Assembly (NCBI GenBank): GCA_011524845.1
Contig: WTJL01000118.1
Coordinates: 1-12,506, forward strand
Origin: Flavobacteriales bacterium
Lineage (GTDB): Bacteria > Bacteroidota > Bacteroidia > Flavobacteriales_D > Sanyastnellaceae
Reading direction: 5' to 3'
Length of the DNA: 12,506 bases
The position numbers were made by a program, and so were the translations under genes. Under the pieces are notes generated by a model. It was not told the origin of the DNA and did not search any database. It saw nothing but the letters and a program-made list of their open reading frames with translations. This document shows, piece after piece, positions 1 to 7,824 of this stretch. Each line of letters begins with the position of its first letter. Position 1 is the first letter of the stretch.

Positions 1-8
1 GAAAAAGG

Positions 9-38
9 TTACAATTCGAAAGGGGTGTTGTATTTTTG
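9..38 (+). promoter_or_regulatory. Putative Bacteroidota-type promoter of the small membrane protein gene
   Basis: TATTTTTG at 31-38 matches the Bacteroidota -7 consensus TAnnTTTG exactly. A TTA at 9-11, one mismatch from the usual TTG of the -33 element, lies 19 bp upstream. Transcription would start near 43-46, about 12-15 nt before the ATG at 58. The match is seen directly; its activity is inferred. Confidence 0.5.
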
Positions 39-57
39 TGGCGCAATCCACGCAACC

Positions 58-246
58 ATGAACACGCAAGACGTCATCACCCCCCTCGCGCAATTCATCG
101 AATGGACCTTCAACACGGTCTTGCTCCCAATCAGCAATGGATTCAATTGGGCCGTGATTGGCCTTGGTTTGGCAGGGTTGCTCTTCTGGCTCCGTCTTCA
201 GAAGAAGTACAACACCCAAGCGGAGCAGGAAGGCTCCATCATGTGA
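58..246 (+). CDS. Small single-helix membrane protein, DUF6341-like
   Basis: This 62-residue protein has one hydrophobic helix at about residues 29-47 (NWAVIGLGLAGLLFWLRLQ). The helix is followed by a basic and polar tail (KKYNTQAEQEG), so the N-terminus is probably outside and the tail cytoplasmic. Length, the N-terminal amphipathic part and the NW...G...FWL pattern resemble the short DUF6341 proteins that sit beside purD in flavobacteria; I recall that association from memory and could not search. Function is unknown. The ATG at 58 was chosen because an upstream in-frame GTG at 25 would lie on the predicted -7 promoter element. The gene converges on purD with a 133-nt gap. Confidence 0.7.
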   Translation: MNTQDVITPLAQFIEWTFNTVLLPISNGFNWAVIGLGLAGLLFWLRLQKKYNTQAEQEGSIM

Positions 247-330
247 CCCCGGCGTTCACGTCTCTCTACTTCTTGAACCAACTTGACGAGCCACGCTCGG
301 GCTTTGGTGCGTCCGTGCATCAAGATTCAG

Positions 331-351
331 CCAAGGGCTGAGGGCCCTTGG
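331..351. repeat. Perfect 8-bp inverted repeat (hairpin) between convergent genes
   Basis: CCAAGGGC at 331-338 and GCCCTTGG at 344-351 form a perfect 8-bp stem with a 5-nt loop, in the gap between the small membrane protein gene and the 3' end of purD. No T-run follows on either strand, so it does not qualify as a classical intrinsic terminator. It could still slow polymerase or protect 3' ends from both directions. Confidence 0.4.
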
Positions 352-379
352 AGTCTTGGTCGGTTTGCAAGGGGGCCTG

Positions 380-1657
380 TCAGAGGAGGTCCTGCCCGAT
401 GTCCCGGCGGCAGTGTTTCCCATCGAACGTCACCGCGTCGGCGAGTTCGTAGCTCTTTTTCAAGGCATTTTCTGGGTTGGCCGCCATGGCGGAGCATGCC
501 AGCACCCGGCCGCCATTGGTCACGACGTTGCCTCGTGACGTGGCCGTTCCTGCGTGGAACAACAAGGCGTCTTTGTCCAGACGCTCAGGGACTTTGATGG
601 TCTTTCCCTTGTCGTACGCCCCTGGGTACCCTTCGGACACCAACATCACAGTGGAGCACGTGCGGGGATCGATTTGCAAGTGGTATTCGCTCAGCAATCC
701 GGCGCCCATGTTCTCAAAGAGATGCAGCAAGTCGCTTTGGATGCGGGGCATGATGACTTCGGTTTCTGGATCGCCCAGGCGGCAGTTGTATTCCACCACG
801 TAGGGATCGCCCCCCACTTTCATCAACCCAAAGAACAAGAACCCGTTGTACGGGATGCCGTCGGCGGCAAGTCCTTTGACCGTGGGAATGATGATTTGGT
901 TGATGGCCTTTTCATGAAATTCCGCGTCCATGAAGGGGACGGGGCTGACTGCACCCATGCCGCCGGTGTTGGGGCCGGTGTCACCTTCGCCAATTCGCTT
1001 GTAGTCTTTGGCGGAGGGGAGCAAGTGGTAGGCCTTCCCATCGGTCACCGCAAACATGCTGCATTCGATGCCGTCCATGAACTCTTCGATCACCACGCGT
1101 TCGCCCGCAGTGCCAAACGAGGAGCCCGACAACATGTCGCGAACCACACGCTGGGCTTCGTCAAGGTCTTCGGTGATGATGACGCCTTTGCCGGCAGCAA
1201 GGCCGTCCGCTTTCAAGACGTACGGAGGCTTCATCGTGTCGAGGAAGGCCACGGCCTCGTCCACCTGGGTGCCGTCGAACGAACCGTATCCCGCAGTGGG
1301 GATGTTGTGGCGGCGCATGAATTCCTTGGCAAACGCCTTGCTTCCTTCCAGCTGCGCGCCTTCTGCCCGTGGACCCACGACCACCAAGTTGGGGTGTTTG
1401 CCACAGTCCAACAGGTGGTCCACCAAGCCATCGACAAGAGGGGCTTCAGGTCCAACCACCACCATCTGAATGCCGTGCTTCTTGATGCTTCGGCTGACGG
1501 CGTCGTGGTTGGAGACGTCGAGCTTCAAATTGGTGGCCATGGACGCAGTGCCCGCGTTGCCGGGGGCCACAAAAAGCTGGGTGAGGAAGGAGCTTTGGGC
1601 AAGCTTCCAAGCCATGGCATGTTCGCGGCCTCCAGAGCCAATGAGCAAGACGTTCAT
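380..1657 (-). CDS. purD: Phosphoribosylamine--glycine ligase (GAR synthetase)
   Basis: PurD joins glycine to 5-phosphoribosylamine using ATP, the second step of de novo purine synthesis in the cytoplasm. The 425-residue product has the family's normal length. Landmarks are the N-terminal MNVLLIGSGGREHA motif (1-14), the VVGPEAPLVDG segment (67-77), the ATP-grasp region with KADGLAAGKGV (149-159), EEFMDG (191-196), the GPNTGGMGAVSP signature (228-239) and the metal-binding segment EYNCRLGDPETE (289-300). The C-terminal domain ends in RRDIGQDLL. The ATG at 1657 was chosen because it begins the family's conserved N-terminus and sits 5 nt after a strong promoter match; the open frame extends 54 codons further upstream but that stretch has no family similarity. 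It is divergent from the GT2-GT9 gene. Confidence 0.97.
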   Translation of the reverse strand: MNVLLIGSGGREHAMAWKLAQSSFLTQLFVAPGNAGTASMATNLKLDVSNHDAVSRSIKKHGIQMVVVGPEAPLVDGLVDHLLDCGKHPNLVVVGPRAEGAQLEGSKAFAKEFMRRHNIPTAGYGSFDGTQVDEAVAFLDTMKPPYVLKADGLAAGKGVIITEDLDEAQRVVRDMLSGSSFGTAGERVVIEEFMDGIECSMFAVTDGKAYHLLPSAKDYKRIGEGDTGPNTGGMGAVSPVPFMDAEFHEKAINQIIIPTVKGLAADGIPYNGFLFFGLMKVGGDPYVVEYNCRLGDPETEVIMPRIQSDLLHLFENMGAGLLSEYHLQIDPRTCSTVMLVSEGYPGAYDKGKTIKVPERLDKDALLFHAGTATSRGNVVTNGGRVLACSAMAANPENALKKSYELADAVTFDGKHCRRDIGQDLL

Positions 1658-1662
1658 GCGCC

Positions 1663-1693
1663 CAAAAGTAAGCCAGTCGAGAGGGTGCGGCAA
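1663..1693 (-). promoter_or_regulatory. Putative purD promoter, nearly leaderless
   Basis: Read on the minus strand, TTG (1693-1691) is followed by 20 bp and then TACTTTTG (1670-1663). This fits the Bacteroidota sigma consensus TTG-N19-21-TAnnTTTG. Only GGCGC separates the -7 box from the purD ATG at 1657, so transcription would start at or within a few bases of the start codon. Promoter use is inferred; the sequence match and spacing are seen. Confidence 0.6.
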
Positions 1694-1763
1694 CGTGGGT
1701 TTTCCACAACGTACGCGCACTTTCCACGAGGAAGACCGCCCGCCGAGGGCTACCTTCGTCGCT

Positions 1764-3512
1764 GTGCTGAGCCTCGTCGTCATCGCCAAAAACGAACGCC
1801 ACAACCTGGCGCGTTGCATTCGTTCCGTGGAGGGGCTTGCCGACGAAGTCGTGGTGGTCGATTCAGGGTCGACCGACGGAACGTCCGCCTTGGCGGAATC
1901 GCTGGGGGCACGGGTCCTTCAACGGCCATTCACCACGTACGCCGACCAAAAAAACTGGGCCGCCGACCAAGCCACGCAGCCGTTTGTGTTGAGTTTGGAC
2001 GCGGACGAAGCGTTGAGCGACGAACTCCGTCGCGAATTGCTCGCCTGGAAAGCACAGGTCTCGTCCAACGAAGTGGGAGCATGGTCCATGCCCCGATTGA
2101 CTCACTATTGTGGCACATGGATCCGTCACGGGGGGTGGTACCCCGACCGAAAGGTTCGGTTGTGGTCCAAGGGGTCAGGACATTGGCGAACGGCCCACGA
2201 AGGTGCGACCCTTCACGAAGCGTGGTGTCCTGACGCTGAGGTCCCCGTCAAGGAGCTGAGTGGCGACTTGCTTCATTACAGCTACCACACCACCGCTGAC
2301 CACCACCGTCAATTCGCGAAATTCTCGTTTCTCGGAGCGCAAGACGCCATCTTGGCGGGCCGTTCTTCTCATCGATGGAAACCCCTGCTTCGGGCGGCCT
2401 TCCAATGGACGAAGCAAGCCTTGATTCAATCGGGATGGCGGGACGGCGCAGCGGGTTGGGAAGTGGCGCGTTGGAGCGGGGTCGCGGCGTATTGGAAGTG
2501 GACCATGGTGAACCATCTGGACACGCTGTCTCGATGGCAAACGGTGGGCATCGCCCGAACCGATGCGCTTGGAGACAACGTGTTGACCCTGCCCTTGGCT
2601 GGGGCCATCAAGGCGTTTTTGCCCCATGTCCGGGTGGTGTGGTTGTGTCGGTCGTATGCCGCCCCCTTGGCCTCTCGGTCGAATGTGGTGGATGAAGTTC
2701 GGGTGTGGGATGAAGCGATGTCGCCGGAAGCAGAGGCACACCTCTTGAAGGGGCTGGATGCGGTGGTGTTTGGATTTCCAGAGCCTCGGTTGATGGCCGC
2801 TTCGGCTCGGGCCCGCGTGCCCCTTCGTGTGGCCACAGGTCGTCGCTGGTCAGGGCTGCGTTGGGCCAACCGCCGCACCTGGCGAAGCCGAAAGCGTCGC
2901 CCTGAACATGAAACGCTGCAAGGCTTGCGGTTGCTGCACGCCCTGTCGTTGCCTGCGCGATGGCGATTCCCGGAACCCGAGGATTGGAGGGGACTGACGG
3001 GGCTTCGTCTTTCCGAAGGGCGTGAATCGTCGACCCCATGGTCGAACGCCACGGTGCTTCATCCCGGGAACCACGGGTCCGCCAACGGTTGGCCCCTTTC
3101 CAGGTTTGAAGACCTCGCCACGCGCCTGATGGAGGCAGGACATGCCGTCGTGGTGACGGGTTCGCCCTCTGAACGATCCGCCCTTCAGGGCTGGCTGGAC
3201 CGCATGAAAGACTCCCCTTTGTGGACCGATGCGGTGGGAACCATGACGCTGGACGAGCTCACCGAGGGGCTGGGTCAGGCCCAATGCGTGGTGGCGTCCA
3301 GCACGGGGCCGCTTCACATCGCCTCGGCCCAAGGCACTCCGACGGTGGGACTGTACAGAGGAGATGCCCCGTTTTGGCCTGAACGGTGGGCGCCGCTCGG
3401 AGAAGGCGAGGTGCTGAAAACGTCTCGAATCTTGCCAGAAGGCGGATTGGACCTTGCCGTCGACGACGTGCACGATGCAGTGCTCCGTGTATTGGCTTTG
3501 GAAGGAGCTTAA
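1764..3512 (+). CDS. Fused GT2 (WaaE-like) and GT9 (heptosyltransferase-like) glycosyltransferase
   Basis: One uninterrupted 582-residue frame carries two glycosyltransferase domains. Residues 1-250 are a GT-A fold GT2 enzyme: SLVVIAKNE at the start, DSGSTDGT (33-40), the DADE metal and nucleotide-binding motif (79-82), and WYPDRKVRLW (125-134) as in WaaE/KdtX-type LPS core transferases. Residues 258-582 are a GT9 (ADP-heptose:LPS heptosyltransferase-like) domain: GIARTDALGDNVLTLP (262-277), VLHPGNHGSANGWPL (431-445) and the donor-site motif STGPLHIASAQGTPTVGLY (513-531). No transmembrane helix is evident, so it probably acts on the inner face of the inner membrane on lipid A-core or another lipid-linked glycan. 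Sugar donors and acceptors cannot be read from sequence. The GTG at 1764 was chosen because it begins the GT2 core; an in-frame ATG at 1656 would overlap purD and its promoter. Confidence 0.88.
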   Translation: MLSLVVIAKNERHNLARCIRSVEGLADEVVVVDSGSTDGTSALAESLGARVLQRPFTTYADQKNWAADQATQPFVLSLDADEALSDELRRELLAWKAQVSSNEVGAWSMPRLTHYCGTWIRHGGWYPDRKVRLWSKGSGHWRTAHEGATLHEAWCPDAEVPVKELSGDLLHYSYHTTADHHRQFAKFSFLGAQDAILAGRSSHRWKPLLRAAFQWTKQALIQSGWRDGAAGWEVARWSGVAAYWKWTMVNHLDTLSRWQTVGIARTDALGDNVLTLPLAGAIKAFLPHVRVVWLCRSYAAPLASRSNVVDEVRVWDEAMSPEAEAHLLKGLDAVVFGFPEPRLMAASARARVPLRVATGRRWSGLRWANRRTWRSRKRRPEHETLQGLRLLHALSLPARWRFPEPEDWRGLTGLRLSEGRESSTPWSNATVLHPGNHGSANGWPLSRFEDLATRLMEAGHAVVVTGSPSERSALQGWLDRMKDSPLWTDAVGTMTLDELTEGLGQAQCVVASSTGPLHIASAQGTPTVGLYRGDAPFWPERWAPLGEGEVLKTSRILPEGGLDLAVDDVHDAVLRVLALEGA

Positions 3513-4990
3513 AGACGAGACACAGGGGAAGCCAAACCAAACAGGGCCAACATAGCGACAACCACCCCTGCTTGGGTCTCGAGGGTGTCTTCGAAGAGGC
3601 AGCAGAGTCCCACGACCACGCCACCCCACAGCGCCTCAGACGAGATGGTGCCAATGCGACGCCACCAGGTCCAACCGAAGCCGAGCCACAACACCACGGC
3701 AACCAACCCTCCGGAGATGCCCCACGTGAGGTGTTGCATGTGGGCACGGTGTCGGTGCTGAGGTGACAGGGTGGACTCCAGGGAGTCGTAGGCCGTTGCC
3801 ATGGCCTCCGGCGTGTCGCCCACGCCGTGGCCAAAGACCCACGCTTGGGACCATGCCCAGATGCCCGCACGCCAATGTGCGAAACGTTGAAACACCGCGT
3901 GCCCCGATGCACTGCCGCCGTCGCGCCAGACCTCCCACTCGCGCTTGAATTCGCGCATGCGCAAGGCCAACCCCGATGCGGGATGCACGTGGGTGGCACC
4001 TTGTTCGATGGCGAGGACATCTTGAGGACGCAGCTGCAGGATGTGCTCGGCATCCTTCGGCAAGCCCATGGATGTCATGTAGCGCGGCAACCGCTGTCTC
4101 ACAGAAAATCCCTTGCTATTGGGTGCATCCAAGGCCACGTCACTGACCTGAGCCCAAGCATCTGCCCATTCCGTTTCACAGAGAAACAGGTGAATGCGGT
4201 GCCCTCCTTCCGACACGGTCCGTTCAGGGTGATGGGTGTAAGGATGGCCAAGGGCGGTGTGGGTGGGCAGGGATGCCTTGTCCACGGGAATGGGTTGGAG
4301 CCACCATGCCGCCACACCAAGTCCCGCGATTCCGACCGCGACGGCGGCGCCTGTGAGGGTGCGTCTCGTTTGGGGAGAGGCCTCCTGAGCCATCAGCCAC
4401 AACAGCGACAGCGGCCACAGGAGCGCGCTTGTGAAGGATCCCGTCACGGCCGTGAAGGTTCCCCACAGTCCCAGGAACGCCCAAACCCAGGCGCGTGGCA
4501 CCCCTCGAGATCCCCACACCACACCCAAGGCGGCGAACATGGCGAGCCGAATGTGAGACATCCATGGCGTCCAATCGCGTCCTTCGAGGGCTTCACCTTG
4601 CAGTTGCTGCCACGCGCCCCACCCCAGCAAGATGGTCAATGCAGTTGCCGCGCTGCCAAACACCCACTGTCGCACTTGATCTCGTCCCAAAGGCACCATG
4701 GTCCAAGACCACGCGAGCAGCACAGCGGCCAACTGGATGGAGAGGAGTTTCACTCCCCATTCCACGTGGTCTGTCCAAAGCAGGGAAAAGCCTTGCCATG
4801 CCAAGAGGGCCGCCAGCCACAACGCAGGAGAATCTGCAGCGGGTCGGGTCGGTTTGCGACACCACGCCCAGAGGCTGCACGCCGTCACCACTCCAGTGCC
4901 CACCGACATGGCCGCATGGGACCAAGGCGCACCCCAAATCAAGAGCCCCCAACCCCAACGGGCCATGCGTTCAGGGTGGGGAATGTGCAT
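3509..4990 (-). CDS. O-antigen ligase/polymerase-like (WaaL/Wzy superfamily) membrane protein
   Basis: This 493-residue polytopic membrane protein has about 9-10 hydrophobic segments between residues 13-230 and 420-487. They are split by a large, mostly hydrophilic periplasmic loop (about 231-420). Late in the loop are W..G..AW......FGHGVGDTPEAM (residues 373-397) and HRAHMQHLTWGISGG (413-427), in the position of the GVGTGD and HNQYL motifs of Bacteroidota O-antigen ligases; the usual HNQ is AHMQH here. FEDTLETQAGV (466-476) fits the last part of the family. Members transfer or polymerise undecaprenyl-linked glycans at the periplasmic face; which of the two activities applies is not decidable. 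The ATG at 4990 overlaps the protease stop by 1 nt (TGATG), suggesting translational coupling. The stop overlaps the GT2-GT9 stop by 4 nt. Confidence 0.8.
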   Translation of the reverse strand: MHIPHPERMARWGWGLLIWGAPWSHAAMSVGTGVVTACSLWAWCRKPTRPAADSPALWLAALLAWQGFSLLWTDHVEWGVKLLSIQLAAVLLAWSWTMVPLGRDQVRQWVFGSAATALTILLGWGAWQQLQGEALEGRDWTPWMSHIRLAMFAALGVVWGSRGVPRAWVWAFLGLWGTFTAVTGSFTSALLWPLSLLWLMAQEASPQTRRTLTGAAVAVGIAGLGVAAWWLQPIPVDKASLPTHTALGHPYTHHPERTVSEGGHRIHLFLCETEWADAWAQVSDVALDAPNSKGFSVRQRLPRYMTSMGLPKDAEHILQLRPQDVLAIEQGATHVHPASGLALRMREFKREWEVWRDGGSASGHAVFQRFAHWRAGIWAWSQAWVFGHGVGDTPEAMATAYDSLESTLSPQHRHRAHMQHLTWGISGGLVAVVLWLGFGWTWWRRIGTISSEALWGGVVVGLCCLFEDTLETQAGVVVAMLALFGLASPVSRL

Positions 4991-6648
4991 CACTTGTCGG
5001 CAGCGGGACCTTCGAGAAGAATCAGGTGCTCCCCGGATTCCAACAACTCGATGGCGCGTTGCGCCACGGGATCGTGGGCCAGGCCATGGCGGTACTCGCC
5101 TGTGGTGTTGTACAGATGCACGACAAGTTCCTGTTCGAGGGCGCGTTCAATTTCCGAGCGGTGCCGCTCCAGATCGTCCTCCACGTTGGCCTGGAGTCCA
5201 GCCCGAAGGGCGGTCAAGGAGGCGGCGTTCGCATCGTCGAGCAATTCCTCACGGGCGGTGGCTTCAAGTTGCTCGAACGCTTCAAAGGTTTTGGAGGCAT
5301 AGGGGATGTCGGCCATCGACTTGGCGTGGGCCACAAACGCCCGCCACGTGGCATCGGACACCTCGAAATCCGCCGCATCGTCCGGCGCTGTGATGGCGTC
5401 GCGGTGCTGCACTGCGAAATCGAAAAGAACCCCCTTGTCGAGCAAGCCTTCCAACACGTAACTCAAGTCGGGCAGCGGGACTTCCACATCGGGAATCACG
5501 CCGCGTCCTTCGAGCACTTCACGTCCGTTGGACGTGTAAAAGGTGTTCAGGGTGGAGTCCGCAAGCGCGTGGACCTCGCCCTCGTCGTCCCGGTGGCTGT
5601 AGTCGAGACGTTGCACGCATCGACCGCTTGGCGTGTAGTACTTGGCCACGGTGACCTTCATGCGGGTGCCGTAGGCGAGTTTTTTGGTCTGCTGAACCAG
5701 CCCCTTGCCAAACGACTCGGAGCCCACGACCACGGCCCGGTCCAAGTCTTGCAACGTGCCTGCAACAATTTCACTGGCCGACGCCGACTTGCCGTCCACA
5801 AGAATGGCGATGGGCAGATCGGGCCGCAATGCATTGGCTCGGGTCTTGTACGATTTGTTCCAATCTGGGGTCTTCCCCTTGGTGCTGACAACCTCCTGGC
5901 CCTTGCCAACGAACAGGTTGACCATGGCAATTGCTTCACGAAGCAAGCCACCTCCATTGCCGCGCAAATCGACAATGACGTGTTCGGCACCCAGTGAATC
6001 GGTCACGTTCATCAAGGCTTTTCGAACCTCAAAGCTGGCGGTCTTGGTGAAAGAACTCAAGGCCAAATACCCCGTCCGTTCGCTCAGCATGCCTTGGTAC
6101 GGCACGTCGGGAACCTTCACCTTTTGCCGTTGCAATTCAAAGGACAGCAGTTCTCGAGTGCCGGGACGCTCCACGTCCACCTCGACTTGGGTGCCGGTGG
6201 CGCCTTGGAGCAGGTCTCCGATTTGTTCTTGGTCGAGGCCCTCCAACGACCGGCCGTCCACACGCTTCAGCACGTCGCCGAGTTGGATGCCAGCACGTGC
6301 CGCAGGTTCGCCCTCGAGCAGGTCGACCACCACTGTGCGGCCGTTGCGTGTCTCAATGCTCGCGCCCACGCCACCATATTCGCCCGTCTGCATGAAACGG
6401 ACGTCTTCCATTTTGGTCTCTGGGAAATAGCGGGTGTAGGGGTCGAGTTGGGCCAGCATGGCCTTGATGCCCGTTTCCATGAGGTCGCCAGGCGCCAGTT
6501 CGTCGACGTAAAACAGGTTCAGTTCGCGAAAGGCCGATTGCATGATCTCGAGCTGCTTCGACATCTCGAAGTAGTCGTCCTTGACGGAGGCCGCCACAGT
6601 CACAAGGAGGGCCAAAGGCAGCCCCAGCAAAATCAACAAACGACGCAT
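4990..6648 (-). CDS. S41 family C-terminal processing protease (CtpA/Prc-like)
   Basis: This is an exported serine protease of 552 residues. The N-terminal hydrophobic segment (1-20) acts as a signal peptide or anchor, placing it in the periplasm. A helical segment with LDPYTRYFPE (68-77) precedes a PDZ domain (about 85-175; GGVGASIE, GIQLGDVLKRVDG). The S41 core (about 180-395) includes IVDLRGNGGGLL (225-236), GKSASASEIVAGTLQD (286-301) and SFGKGLVQQ (312-320). By analogy with Prc (Ser430/Lys455) the Ser/Lys dyad is Ser290 and Lys315, with the same 25-residue spacing; YYTPSGRCVQ (337-346) follows. A helical charged tail (about 400-550) completes the protein, as in Bacteroidota homologues. 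Family members trim exported proteins from the C-terminus; the substrate is not predictable. It starts 36 nt after rnpA. Confidence 0.93.
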   Translation of the reverse strand: MRRLLILLGLPLALLVTVAASVKDDYFEMSKQLEIMQSAFRELNLFYVDELAPGDLMETGIKAMLAQLDPYTRYFPETKMEDVRFMQTGEYGGVGASIETRNGRTVVVDLLEGEPAARAGIQLGDVLKRVDGRSLEGLDQEQIGDLLQGATGTQVEVDVERPGTRELLSFELQRQKVKVPDVPYQGMLSERTGYLALSSFTKTASFEVRKALMNVTDSLGAEHVIVDLRGNGGGLLREAIAMVNLFVGKGQEVVSTKGKTPDWNKSYKTRANALRPDLPIAILVDGKSASASEIVAGTLQDLDRAVVVGSESFGKGLVQQTKKLAYGTRMKVTVAKYYTPSGRCVQRLDYSHRDDEGEVHALADSTLNTFYTSNGREVLEGRGVIPDVEVPLPDLSYVLEGLLDKGVLFDFAVQHRDAITAPDDAADFEVSDATWRAFVAHAKSMADIPYASKTFEAFEQLEATAREELLDDANAASLTALRAGLQANVEDDLERHRSEIERALEQELVVHLYNTTGEYRHGLAHDPVAQRAIELLESGEHLILLEGPAADK

Positions 6649-6684
6649 GAGCGACGGGGTTTGAGGGTGGTCAGTGAGGACCCC

Positions 6685-7071
6685 TCAGTCTTCTTGGGCC
6701 ATGGCCCGAGCCAATTTGTCGGCTGCACGCCGGACCAGGTGTTGGCAATCGGAAAACGTCGGAATCTCGTTCCCTACAAAGATGAACACCACGGCCCATT
6801 GGGGGGCGCCGGGTTCCCAATTTTTGGCGAGCACGGTTTTTTCCACCCGCCAAGCCTCCCGCATCAGGCGCTTGATGCGGTTGCGGTCCACCGCCCGTCG
6901 AAAGCGCTTTTTGCCCACAGAGAACGCCGCTTGAAAGGGCACCTCCTGGGGGAGTTGGGCTTGCACAGCCCGGGCAAGAATGGGAAAGGCCTTGATGTTG
7001 ACTCCTTTCGCGAACGCGAGGTCCATCAATGCGGTGGATTTCAGCCGCTCGCGCTTGGAAAGGGTGTGCAC
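6685..7071 (-). CDS. rnpA: Ribonuclease P protein component
   Basis: RnpA binds the RNase P catalytic RNA and the 5' leader of precursor tRNA. The product has 128 residues, the normal size. The N-terminus HTLSKRERLKS (2-12) matches the family, as does the RNR signature within KKRFRRAVDRNRIKRLMREAWR (54-75). A hydrophobic strand WAVVFIFVG and a helical C-terminus follow. The start codon is GTG at 7071, directly abutting the hemD stop (TGA then GTG, no gap), so translation is probably coupled. In many bacteria rnpA lies beside rpmH; here, as elsewhere in Bacteroidota, it sits between hemD and an S41 protease gene. Confidence 0.95.
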   Translation of the reverse strand: MHTLSKRERLKSTALMDLAFAKGVNIKAFPILARAVQAQLPQEVPFQAAFSVGKKRFRRAVDRNRIKRLMREAWRVEKTVLAKNWEPGAPQWAVVFIFVGNEIPTFSDCQHLVRRAADKLARAMAQED

Positions 7072-7812
7072 TCAGCCAGTGATGTACTGCTCCAGCGCCA
7101 TGGTCATGGAAGGCGCCTTGGCGGTAGGAGCGTTGATGTCGATGCGCAACCCAGCCGCTTCTGCCGCTTTGGCGGTGGTGGGCCCAAACACTGCAATGCG
7201 CGTGGGGCCTTGCTCGAAGTCCGGGAAATTCTTGAACAACGACTCGATGCCGCTGGGGCTGAAAAACACCAAGACGTCGTACTTCACGTCGCTCAAGTCG
7301 CTGAGGTCAGAGCAGACCGTCCGGTACATGATGGCGCGAGAGTAATCGAACCCGGCCGCGTCCAGTGCATTGGGAATGCTGTTCTTCAACAGATCGGACG
7401 AAGGCAGCAAGAACTTCTCGCTCTTGTGCTTCTTCATCAGACTCACCACCTCGTCAAACTTGATGGTGCCGTGGAAGATTTTGCGCTTGCGGTATTGCAC
7501 GTACTTCTGCAAGTAGTACGCCGTGCTTTCCGAGATGCAGAAGTACTTCATGGAATCGGGCACGTCGAAACGCATCTCCTTCGCCATGCGGAAGTAGTGG
7601 TCCACGGCGAGACGGCTGGTCAGAATGACCGCAGTGTGCTCTGCCAAATCGACGCGTTGTTGCCGAAACTCCTGGGCATCCATGCCTTCCACGTGAATGA
7701 AAGGACGGAAATCAATGGTGAGTTTCTGCCGCTCAGCCAAGTCGAAGTACGGAGACTTCTCTGTGGACGGCTTGGGCTGTGAGATCAGGACGGTTTTGAT
7801 CTTTTGGGCCAT
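7072..7812 (-). CDS. hemD: Uroporphyrinogen-III synthase
   Basis: HemD closes and rearranges hydroxymethylbilane to uroporphyrinogen III on the haem and tetrapyrrole pathway. The 246-residue protein shows the Bacteroidota form: KTVLISQPKP (6-15), FRPFIHVEGMDAQEFRQQRVD in the first domain, AVILTSRLAVDHYF, the interdomain CISESTAYYLQKY region, and in the second domain VLVFFSPSGIESLF and IAVFGPTTAKAAEAAGL. The sequence family is weakly conserved, but these segments are characteristic. It lies 12 nt after the DUF4271 gene and abuts rnpA. No other haem gene is present in the window. Confidence 0.92.
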   Translation of the reverse strand: MAQKIKTVLISQPKPSTEKSPYFDLAERQKLTIDFRPFIHVEGMDAQEFRQQRVDLAEHTAVILTSRLAVDHYFRMAKEMRFDVPDSMKYFCISESTAYYLQKYVQYRKRKIFHGTIKFDEVVSLMKKHKSEKFLLPSSDLLKNSIPNALDAAGFDYSRAIMYRTVCSDLSDLSDVKYDVLVFFSPSGIESLFKNFPDFEQGPTRIAVFGPTTAKAAEAAGLRIDINAPTAKAPSMTMALEQYITG

Positions 7813-7824
7813 GGGTCTTGCGAT

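Noticed and set aside
25..57. Upstream in-frame GTG start for the small membrane protein
   Set aside because: It lies on the predicted -7 promoter element, and the added residues are not like related short proteins.
247..379. Small plus-strand open frames in and around this gap
   Set aside because: They are Arg/Pro-rich and run into antisense purD; no signal, domain or start context supports them.
1658..1819. N-terminal extension of purD by 54 codons
   Set aside because: The extension has no PurD similarity, crosses the predicted promoter and runs into the GT2 coding start; the family N-terminus begins at the ATG at 1657.
554..2233. Long plus-strand open frame (559 codons) antisense to purD and running into the GT2 domain
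   Set aside because: Its translation is rich in His, Arg and Gly, shows no family motif, and spans two recognised genes. It is a by-product of GC-rich codon use.
3827..5302. Long plus-strand open frame antisense to the O-antigen ligase-like gene, and a similar one at 4495-5997
   Set aside because: Compositionally biased, with no domain seen; the minus-strand genes here have clear membrane topology and protease motifs.
6094..7782. 562-codon plus-strand open frame antisense to the S41 protease, rnpA and hemD
   Set aside because: Three recognised genes lie on the opposite strand; the antisense translation has no recognisable fold.
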